From: CAZNYN01 sp964422205
Lineage (GTDB): Bacteria; Synergistota; Synergistia; Synergistales; Synergistaceae
NCBI GenBank assembly: GCA_964422205.1
Contig: CAYRAI010000052.1
Location: 1 to 12,061, forward strand
Direction: 5' to 3'
DNA length: 12,061 nucleotides
Made by a program: the position numbers and the translations under genes. The notes under the pieces are model-generated. The model was not told where the DNA came from, ran no database searches, and saw only the letters and a program-made list of their open reading frames with translations. Shown here piece after piece: positions 1 through 6,399 of the stretch (within the stretch, counting starts at the first letter, position 1; each line of letters begins with the position of its first letter).

Positions 1-105
1 GCCTCCGAAAATTTGAGTTCCCTTTCGCTTTACCTTTATTCGTCTGTCATGGTGCCTTGCGCCTTTAGTTTGCAAGGTAGTTGCCCTGCTCAGCGAAGCG
101 CAGGG
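1..105 (-). ncRNA. 5' part of a structured leader RNA or small RNA, family unassigned
   Basis: A leftward transcript should start near 102-105, just downstream of the promoter at 109-136. Its first bases form a perfect 6-bp stem (CCCUGC/GCAGGG, arms 100-105 and 84-89). A second perfect 6-bp stem follows (CCUUGC/GCAAGG, arms 72-77 and 55-60), with the linker CAACUA between them and a purine-rich tail down to position 1. No open reading frame covers it: the only in-frame ATG gives a four-codon peptide (MTDE). The two-stem layout immediately after a promoter fits a riboswitch, a leader or a small RNA whose 3' part lies outside the window. I compared it from memory with tmRNA, SRP RNA, RNase P RNA, 6S and common riboswitches and found no convincing match. 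A loose resemblance to the c-di-GMP-I core (CAGGGCAA then CGCAAGGC) lacks the GNRA loop and is not a call. Confidence 0.45.
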
Positions 106-108
106 ATA

Positions 109-136
109 ATTCTATCATGAAACGCAAAAGTGTCAA
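109..136 (-). promoter_or_regulatory. Sigma-70-type promoter with extended -10, for the leftward RNA at the left edge
   Basis: Read leftward, the site has a consensus -35 TTGACA (131-136), a 16-base spacer and the -10 element TAGAAT (109-114). The -10 is preceded by TGA, giving the extended form TGATAGAAT. Transcription would start about position 102-105, exactly at the first stem-loop. It is one of the best promoter matches in the window. Confidence 0.65.
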
Positions 137-383
137 TAAATACAAATAGTATATATCAATATTTTTATTACTATTAAATGTATTTAAAACACTATTTTAT
201 TTTTTATATTTACTTAAAAGTAAGCCATGATATTTACATATCTTTTGTACTGCGGAGTATGCTTTCTTATATTTGGTGAAAAATATTTTGCTATTTTTTT
301 ATTTCAGTTATTTTTGTTTGATATTGCTATTTTGCAGAACGTATATGTTTTGTTTAAGCTCTTCGCAAGTTAGTCATAATGAC
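137..383. other. AT-rich intergenic region without a recognisable gene
   Basis: This stretch lies between the left-edge promoter and the recA terminator and is strongly AT-rich. I see no credible coding frame. The only structure noted is a short dyad, TTACTT-AA-AAGTAA (210-223), and runs of T that are expected by composition. No function is proposed. Confidence 0.5.
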
Positions 384-420
384 AAAGAGACGCATGCTTT
401 TTAAGCGCACGCGCCTCTTT
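384..420 (-). terminator. Intrinsic terminator after recA
   Basis: Two 14-base arms (384-397 and 407-420) separated by a 9-base loop lie 11 bases beyond the recA stop. In the leftward RNA all 14 positions pair, two of them as G-U wobbles; in the rightward RNA the same positions are A-C mismatches, so the structure is built for the recA strand. The U-rich tail is short because the final UUU is part of the stem. Confidence 0.7.
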
Positions 421-431
421 ATCAGTGTCTT

Positions 432-1568
432 TTATTCGTCTGTATCTGTTATATCAAGCTTAAGCACACCTTCATCCAAGAGGGCCTCAACAGAGTCTTC
501 TATGCTGGGAGCGGATATTTCGTCATCTTCTTCATTATGTGGTGCAGCAAGTCCTAGGCCTTCTGCAACTTTTCTCAAAACGTCTTTTGTTATTTCATCC
601 ATTAGCTCTGGATGCTCTGATATGTATACTGCAACGGTTTCTTTTCCCTGTCCCAGAGTCTCACCTTTGTAGGCAAGCCATGAGCCTTTTCGTTTAACTA
701 TTTCATTGTCTATTGCCATGTCAAGAACTGATGTCGCTTTAGGAACGCCTTTTCCGTATATTAGGGTGGTGTGTGCTGTGCGGAAAGGTGGTGCCTGTTT
801 ATTTTTTACAACTTTAATCCAAAGTTCGTGACCTATTACTGTCTCTCCCTGGGTAACTTGTTTTCCCCTTTTTACTTCTATTCTGACGGAGCTGTAAAAT
901 TTCAAGGCTCTTCCGCCTGTTGTTGTTTCTGTTGGCCCCTGTGAGTATCCGGAGGATATCTGAGCACGCAGCTGGTTTATAAAAATTACGGTTGTGTTGC
1001 TCTTGGATATTGCTGCTGTAAGTCTTCTTAGGGCGTAAGACATGAGCCTTGCATGGAGGCCCATCTGGGTACTTCCCTCACCCATTTTGCCGTCTATTTC
1101 GGCTTGGGGAGTAAGGGCAGCAACAGAGTCAACTACAACAAGATCGAATGCGCCGCTTCTCACGAGGGTGTCTATGATGTAGAAGGCCTGTTCTCCGCTG
1201 TCAGGCTGTGACATGTAGAGATTAGCTGTGTCTACGCCCAAAGCAGAGGCAAGACGAGGATCAAGAGCGTGTTCTGCATCTATAAAAGCTGTCAACCCTC
1301 CTGCCTTCTGAGCTTCCGCAAGTATGTGAAGGGCGATAGTGGTCTTTCCTCCACCTTCTGGGCCGAATATTTCAACAACTCTGCCGCGTGGAACTCCGCC
1401 AATTCCTAGAGCAACGTCAAGCGGGAGTATTCCGCTGGGAATTACTTCAACTGCATGCAAAACTTCGTCACCGAGACGCATTATTGCACCGTCTCCAAAT
1501 TTTCCCCTTATTTCGCCGAGCGCTTGCTGCAGAATGTCTTCTTTAGTCAGTGCCGCTTTTTTTGCCAT
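432..1568 (-). CDS. recA: Recombinase RecA
   Basis: This is the DNA-dependent ATPase that forms filaments on single-stranded DNA, drives strand exchange in recombinational repair and stimulates LexA-type self-cleavage. The protein has 378 residues, slightly longer than the 340-355 usual for the family. The N-terminal helix is followed by Walker A at 69-77 (GPEGGGKTT), the catalytic-Glu region FIDAEHALDP (95-104), Walker B VVVDS (144-148) and the C-terminal domain. The tail (about 345-378) is rich in Asp and Glu, as in other RecA proteins. Walker A differs from the usual GPESSGKTT, and both DNA-binding loops look about two residues longer than in E. coli or B. subtilis (L1 region 156-172, L2 region 202-219). 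The ATG is preceded by GGGAGGT (1575-1581) with 6 bases between. It is the last gene of the leftward block and also has its own promoter at 1606-1633. I saw no obvious Gram-positive-type SOS box upstream. Identity is certain. Confidence 0.98.
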   Translation of the reverse strand: MAKKAALTKEDILQQALGEIRGKFGDGAIMRLGDEVLHAVEVIPSGILPLDVALGIGGVPRGRVVEIFGPEGGGKTTIALHILAEAQKAGGLTAFIDAEHALDPRLASALGVDTANLYMSQPDSGEQAFYIIDTLVRSGAFDLVVVDSVAALTPQAEIDGKMGEGSTQMGLHARLMSYALRRLTAAISKSNTTVIFINQLRAQISSGYSQGPTETTTGGRALKFYSSVRIEVKRGKQVTQGETVIGHELWIKVVKNKQAPPFRTAHTTLIYGKGVPKATSVLDMAIDNEIVKRKGSWLAYKGETLGQGKETVAVYISEHPELMDEITKDVLRKVAEGLGLAAPHNEEDDEISAPSIEDSVEALLDEGVLKLDITDTDE

Positions 1569-1605
1569 TTGTTTACCTCCCGCATAATTTACTGCCGTCT
1601 TTTGT

Positions 1606-1633
1606 ATTATATCAGTCTAAGTAAATTTGAAAA
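1606..1633 (-). promoter_or_regulatory. recA-proximal promoter with perfect extended -10
   Basis: Read leftward, TGA-TATAAT (1606-1614) is a perfect -10 with the TGn extension. A weak -35-like TTTTCA (1628-1633) lies 16 bases upstream, inside the last codons of thpR. An extended -10 can work with a poor -35. Transcription would start near 1599, giving a leader of about 30 bases before the recA ATG, so recA can be expressed apart from the upstream genes. Confidence 0.55.
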
Positions 1634-2186
1634 GAGCTAACGGTGTGTATGTTGGCCCTGATTGTTTTAGTTCACTTTTCATAAGTATTACTTTATCAGC
1701 GTACCATGATTCAGACTCTAAACTGTGATATGTAAGGATTTTTTCTTCTTCTTTGCTCAAAGGTACCTGCGTACTTTTACGTCCCAATGTTATGTGGGGA
1801 GAATATGGCCTGTTCTCTCTGTTTATTCCCGCATATAGGGCTATGTTTTCAATTTCTTTCTGGATTGTTCTAAGTTTTGCAGTATCCCCATCTATACCGC
1901 ACCATACGATTCTTGGATTTGATAAATTGGGAAAGCCTCCTATTCCTTTTATGGAAAGTAGCATGGGGCCTATTTTAGAAATAGATTTTAATTTTTGTGT
2001 CAGCAGTTCTGTGGTCTCGAAGGGTATTTCTCCGCAGAATTTTAGCGTTATATGTATGGTACGAGGATCAACCCAGCGTATTTGGGGCAGATCTCTGCGC
2101 ACTTTTGCAGTCCATTTTGATATTTTCTCGATATGTTCAAAGGGAATGTCTATACATATAAAGGTGCGCAGGAGACTTCCTGCCAT
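1617..2186 (-). CDS. thpR: RNA 2',3'-cyclic phosphodiesterase (2H family, formerly LigT)
   Basis: Members of this family hydrolyse 2',3'-cyclic phosphate ends on RNA to 2'-phosphates and were first described as 2'-5' RNA ligases. The protein has 189 residues, the usual size. The two catalytic HxTx motifs of the 2H fold are present: HITL at 45-48 and HITL at 131-134. The opening FICIDIPFE (9-17) matches the typical first strand of the family. The first residues MAGSLLR are slightly longer than usual. No good ribosome binding site precedes the ATG; an AAGGAG lies in the end of pncC but is about 30 bases away, nearer a three-codon frame. It lies 21 bases after pncC and 48 before recA. Translation is probably coupled to the upstream gene (inference). 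Confidence 0.92.
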   Translation of the reverse strand: MAGSLLRTFICIDIPFEHIEKISKWTAKVRRDLPQIRWVDPRTIHITLKFCGEIPFETTELLTQKLKSISKIGPMLLSIKGIGGFPNLSNPRIVWCGIDGDTAKLRTIQKEIENIALYAGINRENRPYSPHITLGRKSTQVPLSKEEEKILTYHSLESESWYADKVILMKSELKQSGPTYTPLALFKFT

Positions 2187-2207
2187 TTTCGGTATTCAGC
2201 CGCCCAT

Positions 2208-2690
2208 TTACGACAGCTCCTTTATCACGCACTGCAAGGCTTCGGCCGCGGCAGACTCTCTTATTTCATTTCTCATGCCTGTAAAATGGCGCACAAACGA
2301 TTTCGTTTCTCCGCTGTGGCAGACTCCGAACCACACAGTGCCGACAGGCTTTTCGTCTGTTCCCCCGTCTGGTCCGGCAATACCTGTCACGCTTATTGTA
2401 AGTAGGGCCGAATATATTTGAGCCGCTCCCTGAGCCATCATCATTGCGCATTCTGAGCTTACCGCACCGTTTTGCTCAATTACGGAGCAAGGGACTTTAA
2501 GTATGTTGATTTTGGCGTTGTTGCTGTATGTGACAGCGCTTCCCATAAATATCTGCGATGCTCCGGGAATATCCGTCACTGAAGCTCCTATGAGACCGCC
2601 CGTGCATGACTCAGCAAAGGCGATTGGAACATTCTTAAGGCGTGCTATTGTTACGGCTTTTTCGGCTATTTTATGTATTTCATAGTTCAT
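2208..2690 (-). CDS. pncC: Nicotinamide-nucleotide amidohydrolase PncC (CinA C-terminal family)
   Basis: This family deamidates nicotinamide mononucleotide to nicotinate mononucleotide, returning NMN to NAD synthesis. NMN is produced chiefly by the NAD-dependent DNA ligase. The 160-residue protein is the stand-alone C-terminal domain; the N-terminal MoaB-like domain of full CinA is absent. Conserved motifs are AESCTGG (26-32, with the catalytic Ser28), AVTYSN with a following Lys (52-60) and VTGIAGPDGGT (101-111). The ATG overlaps the pgpA stop as ATGA, so translation is coupled. Position just upstream of thpR and recA matches the cinA-ligT-recA arrangement known in Deinococcus and the cinA-recA pair of streptococci. 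Function is assigned by family; stand-alone domains like this are the ones with NMN deamidase activity. Confidence 0.93.
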   Translation of the reverse strand: MNYEIHKIAEKAVTIARLKNVPIAFAESCTGGLIGASVTDIPGASQIFMGSAVTYSNNAKINILKVPCSVIEQNGAVSSECAMMMAQGAAQIYSALLTISVTGIAGPDGGTDEKPVGTVWFGVCHSGETKSFVRHFTGMRNEIRESAAAEALQCVIKELS

Positions 2691-3175
2691 CTTCCGAAGT
2701 ACCCATATATTACATTTATGCCGCCTTCAAAGAATATCCAGTGAATACATCTTATAAGGATGTTAACCATTATCCCGCCTGCGATATCGTCTGCCATAAT
2801 GCCTATTCCGCCTGGCAGTTTTTCCATCTGCCTTACTGGGAAGGGTTTTGTGATATCTATTATTCTAAAGAGGAAGAGTGAAACTATGGCGTATGAAAGG
2901 TCAAAGCCCCAGCATGCTATCCAGCAGCCAGCAACTTCGTCTATGACAACTTCCGGAGGATCTTCTCTTCCAACTTCTTTTTCATATTTGTCAGAGGCCG
3001 CGGTGCCTGCGACTATGACCGCAATTATTGCCCAGATCGGAAGGCCTCCGAAAGCAAGCCATAGTGCACATGCAGCCATAGAACCTAATGTCCCCGGCAT
3101 TTTGCTGAAACGTCCGATTGTTCCGAGTGTTGCCGTCATGCCGTACCATGTTTTCATTTCAGGTATGAGTATCAT
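2687..3175 (-). CDS. pgpA: Phosphatidylglycerophosphatase A
   Basis: PgpA removes the phosphate from phosphatidylglycerophosphate to give phosphatidylglycerol at the inner membrane. The 162-residue protein carries the family signatures: the N-terminal ATLGTIGRFSKMPGTLGS (15-32), the acidic motif VVIDEVAG (76-83), RIIDITKPFP (104-113) and GGIGIMADDIAGG (122-134), which hold the conserved Asp, Glu and Arg residues. Hydrophobic segments at about 33-57, 93-107 and 130-148 indicate a small integral membrane protein. The rimO stop and this ATG are separated by two bases (TAATAATG). A second ATG at residue 7 (MKTWYG) would match the usual family N-terminus; neither start has a strong ribosome binding site, so the choice between them is open. 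Confidence 0.93.
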   Translation of the reverse strand: MILIPEMKTWYGMTATLGTIGRFSKMPGTLGSMAACALWLAFGGLPIWAIIAVIVAGTAASDKYEKEVGREDPPEVVIDEVAGCWIACWGFDLSYAIVSLFLFRIIDITKPFPVRQMEKLPGGIGIMADDIAGGIMVNILIRCIHWIFFEGGINVIYGYFGR

Positions 3176-3177
3176 TA

Positions 3178-4473
3178 TTATTTTGCCGCCTCTTCTCCTA
3201 TCATGTCATGTGGCATCGCATCAGTCATGCGGACTTTTATAATGTCACCTTCCTGCAGTGACTGTCTTATATTCCTTACTTCGACAATGCCGTCAACTTC
3301 AGGCGCCTCACGATAGCTGCGTCCTTCCGCGAAACCTTCTTCTCTGTTTATCTTTTCTATTAATACATCAAGCTCTCTTCCTACAAAGAGCTGCTGGCGC
3401 TCTGAGGATATCTCTTCCTGAAGTGCCATAAGAGAGGCTAAACGTCTGTTCTTAACAGCTTCAGGGACCTGAGCCTCCATTGCGTAGGCCTCTGTACCTT
3501 CTTCACGAAAGAAGGTAAAGGCTCCCATACGATCGAATTTTGCATTTTCAATAAAACGGAGCATTTTATCAAAATGTTTTTTCTTTTCTCCGGGGAAACC
3601 AACCATGCAGGTTGTTCTAAGAGCAAAATCCGGATTTATTGCACGTGCTGTTCTAAATATGTCAATTAAGGTTTCGTCTGTAATACCTCTGTTCATCAGG
3701 CTGAGTATTTCGGAATCACCATGCTGTACAGGGATATCGAGGTAAGGAATTATCTGAGTACCTGATGCCACTCTTTCAAGAAGGTCTTTTCCAACACGGC
3801 TCGGGTGCAGATAAAGCAGCCTTATCCATATATTCTTAGGCAGGGAATTCTCAAGAGCATCAAGAAGTTCTATTAATCTGCTTTTTCCGCAGACATCTGT
3901 GCCGTAAACTGTAAGATCCTGCCCGACCACGCATATTTCACGCACGCCTTCGCATACAAGCTGTTCGGCTTCTTTTACTACAGTATTGATAGAAAGGCTG
4001 CGCAGTCCGCCTCTTATGCTGGGAATGGCGCAGTATGTGCAGCGGTTGTCACAGCCTTCGCTTATTTTTAGGTATCTTGTAAATTTCAAAGAAGATGGCA
4101 GAGGATATCTGCAGCGTCCGCAGTTTGGAATGCTGTCCAAGTTTTCGAGCACAGTTGCCCAGTCTTCACTTTTTGCCCAAAAATCTATTGACGGTATTTC
4201 CTTTTTAAGGTCATTTCCATACCTGTTTAGAAGACAGCCGACAACACCTATTTTTTTGAGTATCCCTTTTTGTTTCAGTTCTTCAAGTTCTAAAATTGCA
4301 GAAATGCTTTCCTCAACGGCAGGGCGTATAAACCCGCACGTATTGACAATGCCGATATCTGCGGAAGACGGCTCATCGGCAATTATATGTCCTGCTCTTA
4401 CAAGTTCTCCTGCCAGACATTCACTGTCAACTCTGTTTTTTGCGCAGCCTAGGCTAAGTATGTATATCCTCAT
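3178..4473 (-). CDS. rimO: Ribosomal protein S12 methylthiotransferase RimO
   Basis: RimO is a radical-SAM enzyme with two iron-sulfur clusters that adds a methylthio group to a conserved Asp of ribosomal protein S12. The 431-residue protein has the N-terminal UPF0004 domain with three cluster cysteines (C10 in LSLGCAKNRVDSE, C46 in VNTCGF, C80 in VVGCLLNR). The radical-SAM motif CDNRCTYC follows at 141-148, and a C-terminal TRAM-like domain lies at about 365-425. The sequence SLGCAKNRVDSE separates RimO from MiaB and MtaB. Its ATG overlaps the stop of the upstream asparaginase-like gene as ATGA. No separate ribosome binding site is evident, which suggests translational coupling. Length and motifs are normal. 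Confidence 0.96.
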   Translation of the reverse strand: MRIYILSLGCAKNRVDSECLAGELVRAGHIIADEPSSADIGIVNTCGFIRPAVEESISAILELEELKQKGILKKIGVVGCLLNRYGNDLKKEIPSIDFWAKSEDWATVLENLDSIPNCGRCRYPLPSSLKFTRYLKISEGCDNRCTYCAIPSIRGGLRSLSINTVVKEAEQLVCEGVREICVVGQDLTVYGTDVCGKSRLIELLDALENSLPKNIWIRLLYLHPSRVGKDLLERVASGTQIIPYLDIPVQHGDSEILSLMNRGITDETLIDIFRTARAINPDFALRTTCMVGFPGEKKKHFDKMLRFIENAKFDRMGAFTFFREEGTEAYAMEAQVPEAVKNRRLASLMALQEEISSERQQLFVGRELDVLIEKINREEGFAEGRSYREAPEVDGIVEVRNIRQSLQEGDIIKVRMTDAMPHDMIGEEAAK

Positions 4474-5468
4474 CTGTACAGTTCCGGAGTATCTTCGCTG
4501 ACAGGCTGATTTTTCATATATAAGGCAAGACCTTCATGAGTAAGGCCTGCTGCTATTCCCAACGACATTCTTATCCTTGCCTGGTAGGGATTTAGCTTGT
4601 CTCCCGAGATAACTCCCATTTCTATCAACTTTTGGAAGCCTCCCTCAAAGAAATTTGTTATATGAACATGTCCAAGCTGGCATCTTGAAACAATGACAAC
4701 AGGAATTCTCCTGCGGAGTATATTTCTAAGGTGCGGTATCCATGTAGGTGATATATTGCCCGTTCCGAATCCAGCTATTACAAAACCATCGAGTTCTCTG
4801 TTTGATGAAAGACACGAAATAATGTTCTCTCCGCCTCCCAGCGAAGCCAATAATATTTCAACCGGGGCCACATCTTGCGGACGCCTTGCAAGAAAGACAG
4901 GACGTCTGATTGTTCTGAAGAATTTGATTTCTCCGTTGAGCATCTTGCCGAGAGAACCGTGTTCGGGAGACTGAAACGAATTATCAGGGCTTACTGGATC
5001 TATCATCATAACTTCAGACGCAGCGAATAGCTCACCGCTGGAGCAGACCAAAACTCCTTTACAGCGAGCGTCATCCGACATGGCGGATAATACTGCACAG
5101 TGAAGATTCATAAGCCCCTCTTTGACACCTGCCCGCCCCTGGACAAGAAGATTTGCGAATATCACCGGTTCGTCATGCTGCCACAAAAGGTCGGCCATGT
5201 AGGCCATTTCTTCCATAACTCCGCTGCCTGAAACAACGATAATCCCAGTGTAAGATTTTTCTATAAGAGTCTCAAACATATTGGACATCTCAAGCATGAG
5301 CTTCATTGAATAATGGCTGCTGGGCTGACAGCTCCACTCAATTATATCGCAGCAGTCCACCAGTTCTTCAGGAAGATAACTAAGCAAAGAACGCGGATCC
5401 GCATTGTTGTCCTCATCACCTGAAAAATTTCCTGCTACTACAAGAGCAAGTTTAGCTCCTTGATTCAT
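4470..5468 (-). CDS. Asparaginase/glutaminase-fold protein with altered catalytic residues
   Basis: The 332-residue protein follows type I/II L-asparaginases along its whole length. Recognisable stretches include GIIVVSGSGVMEEMAYMADL (75-94, where the family has THGTDTMEETAYFLDL), the region 116-180 with NLHCAV and SPEHGSLGKM, and IAGFGTGNIS (231-240) followed by VVIVSRCQLGHV (257-268). The usual catalytic residues differ: the first Thr (GGTI) aligns with N13, the Thr-Asp pair with S82-G83, and the Lys with about M155. Asparaginase activity is therefore doubtful; it may bind another ligand or act on another amide. I chose the ATG at 5466-5468 because GGAGGG (5475-5480) precedes it by 6 bases and a promoter candidate lies just upstream. 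An in-frame ATG 33 codons earlier would overlap that promoter. It is the first gene of the leftward block and overlaps rimO by ATGA. Confidence 0.82.
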   Translation of the reverse strand: MNQGAKLALVVAGNFSGDEDNNADPRSLLSYLPEELVDCCDIIEWSCQPSSHYSMKLMLEMSNMFETLIEKSYTGIIVVSGSGVMEEMAYMADLLWQHDEPVIFANLLVQGRAGVKEGLMNLHCAVLSAMSDDARCKGVLVCSSGELFAASEVMMIDPVSPDNSFQSPEHGSLGKMLNGEIKFFRTIRRPVFLARRPQDVAPVEILLASLGGGENIISCLSSNRELDGFVIAGFGTGNISPTWIPHLRNILRRRIPVVIVSRCQLGHVHITNFFEGGFQKLIEMGVISGDKLNPYQARIRMSLGIAAGLTHEGLALYMKNQPVSEDTPELYR

Positions 5469-5474
5469 ATATGT

Positions 5475-5480
5475 CCCTCC
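5475..5480 (-). promoter_or_regulatory. Ribosome binding site that fixes the start of the asparaginase-like gene
   Basis: GGAGGG in the leftward strand lies 6 bases before the ATG at 5466-5468. The upstream in-frame ATG at 5565-5567 has no comparable site, which favours the shorter protein. Confidence 0.75.
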
Positions 5481-5491
5481 ATCCATCAAGC

Positions 5492-5514
5492 GAGAGCACA
5501 GAGAATATGCTCTC
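5492..5514 (-). other. Perfect stem-loop in the 5' leader of the asparaginase-like transcript
   Basis: GAGAGCA (5492-5498) and TGCTCTC (5508-5514) form a perfect 7-bp stem with a 9-base loop. If transcription starts near 5515 from the promoter at 5522-5549, the stem sits at the extreme 5' end of the message, where such structures often protect the RNA (role inferred). It ends 11 bases before the ribosome binding site. Confidence 0.5.
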
Positions 5515-5521
5515 ATGATGA

Positions 5522-5549
5522 ATTGTAACTCAAAAATTATCTTTGGCAA
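5522..5549 (-). promoter_or_regulatory. Candidate promoter of the leftward asparaginase-like to recA block
   Basis: Read leftward: -35 TTGCCA (5544-5549), 16-base spacer, -10 TACAAT (5522-5527). Each box matches the consensus at five of six positions. The start point would be near 5515, about 47 bases before the chosen ATG. Confidence 0.5.
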
Positions 5550-5569
5550 GCAAGATAGCTCCGGCAAAA

Positions 5570-5581
5570 AGCAAATTTGCT
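5570..5581. promoter_or_regulatory. 12-bp perfect palindrome between divergent genes, possible operator
   Basis: AGCAAATTTGCT is a perfect 12-bp palindrome about 20 bases upstream of the -35 box of the leftward promoter and 134 bases from the dedA start. It could be a regulator site for either direction. A single AT-centred copy may also be chance. Confidence 0.25.
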
Positions 5582-5715
5582 CTCTTCAAAAAGAGATGGG
5601 CGCTAATGTTACGTGAATTTATGTAAAATATTTTAGAATGCATATATAGTCTATGGACATTTAGCCGCTTAAGATTTATCTTTACATATTAGTAAATGAA
5701 TATAGGAGGATAACA

Positions 5716-6366
5716 ATGGGTCTAATTGAACAGTGCAGTCAACTTTTCGGAAGCCTTGTCAGCTGGCTGGTGGAAGTGATAGGTCACATGGGGTATTCCG
5801 GTATAATAGGTCTGATGTTTCTTGAATCATCATTTTTCCCATTCCCAAGTGAAGTTGTCGTACCTCCGGCAGGATATCTTGCATGGAAGGGCGATATGAA
5901 TCTTTTTCTTGTTATCATCTCTGGAATAACCGGAAGTGTTCTCGGGGGACTGTTCAACTACTGGATAGCGGTAAAATGGGGACGCCCTATATTTGAGAAA
6001 TATGGCAAATACTTCTTTGTCACTCATGAATCGCTTGACAAGGCTGAACTCTTTTTTGCCAAACACGGACATATCAGCACATTTACAGGCAGGCTTCTAC
6101 CTGTGATAAGGCAGTATATATCGCTTCCGGCAGGACTCGCCAGAATGCCGATTGGCCCATTCTGCGCATATACAGCCTTGGGGTCGGGAGTCTGGGTTAT
6201 CATTCTCGCGCTTGTGGGATATTTCCTGGGAAGCAATCAGGAGATAATACATACAGAGATTAAAAAGATATCGTTCATCTTGATAGGAACTTGCGCAATG
6301 CTTGTGGCCGCCTATATCTACAGATACAAAAAAAAAGCAGGCAAAAAAATAGATGGGCGATTATAA
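5716..6366 (+). CDS. DedA/VTT-domain membrane protein
   Basis: DedA proteins are inner-membrane proteins linked to proton-motive-force homeostasis and to flipping of lipids, including undecaprenyl phosphate in related members. The 216-residue protein has the VTT (SNARE-associated) domain: hydrophobic segments at about 11-40, 62-84, 132-172 and 184-202, the acidic motif FLESSFFPFPSE with E37 and E46 (36-46), and the re-entrant region TGRLLPVIRQYISLPAG (124-140) with R126 and R132. These match the functional Glu and Arg residues of E. coli YqjA-type proteins. The C-terminus is Lys/Arg-rich (KKKAGKK), as expected for a cytoplasmic tail. AGGAGGA (5704-5710) lies 5 bases before the ATG. The gene stands alone, divergent from the leftward block and closed by a terminator at 6400. 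The exact substrate cannot be read from sequence. Confidence 0.92.
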   Translation: MGLIEQCSQLFGSLVSWLVEVIGHMGYSGIIGLMFLESSFFPFPSEVVVPPAGYLAWKGDMNLFLVIISGITGSVLGGLFNYWIAVKWGRPIFEKYGKYFFVTHESLDKAELFFAKHGHISTFTGRLLPVIRQYISLPAGLARMPIGPFCAYTALGSGVWVIILALVGYFLGSNQEIIHTEIKKISFILIGTCAMLVAAYIYRYKKKAGKKIDGRL

Positions 6367-6399
6367 AAAACAATAAATACCATTATATATTTTTTGTAC

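Noticed and set aside
1..105. tmRNA, SRP RNA, RNase P RNA, 6S RNA or c-di-GMP-I riboswitch
   Set aside because: The conserved cores I know for these are missing; the c-di-GMP-I resemblance lacks the GNRA loop and the conserved ACGCAAAGCC string.
35..443. A 13-base identical string at 35-47 and at the recA end (431-443)
   Set aside because: About one such repeat is expected by chance in 12 kb; the left copy has no open frame upstream, so it is not a duplicated recA end.
1753..2421. A 222-codon open frame on the plus strand opposite thpR and pncC
   Set aside because: It spans two well-supported genes in antisense and shows no motif.
5469..5567. Upstream ATG extending the asparaginase-like protein by 33 residues
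   Set aside because: It overlaps the best promoter candidate and stem-loop, has no ribosome binding site, and the extra residues have no family match.
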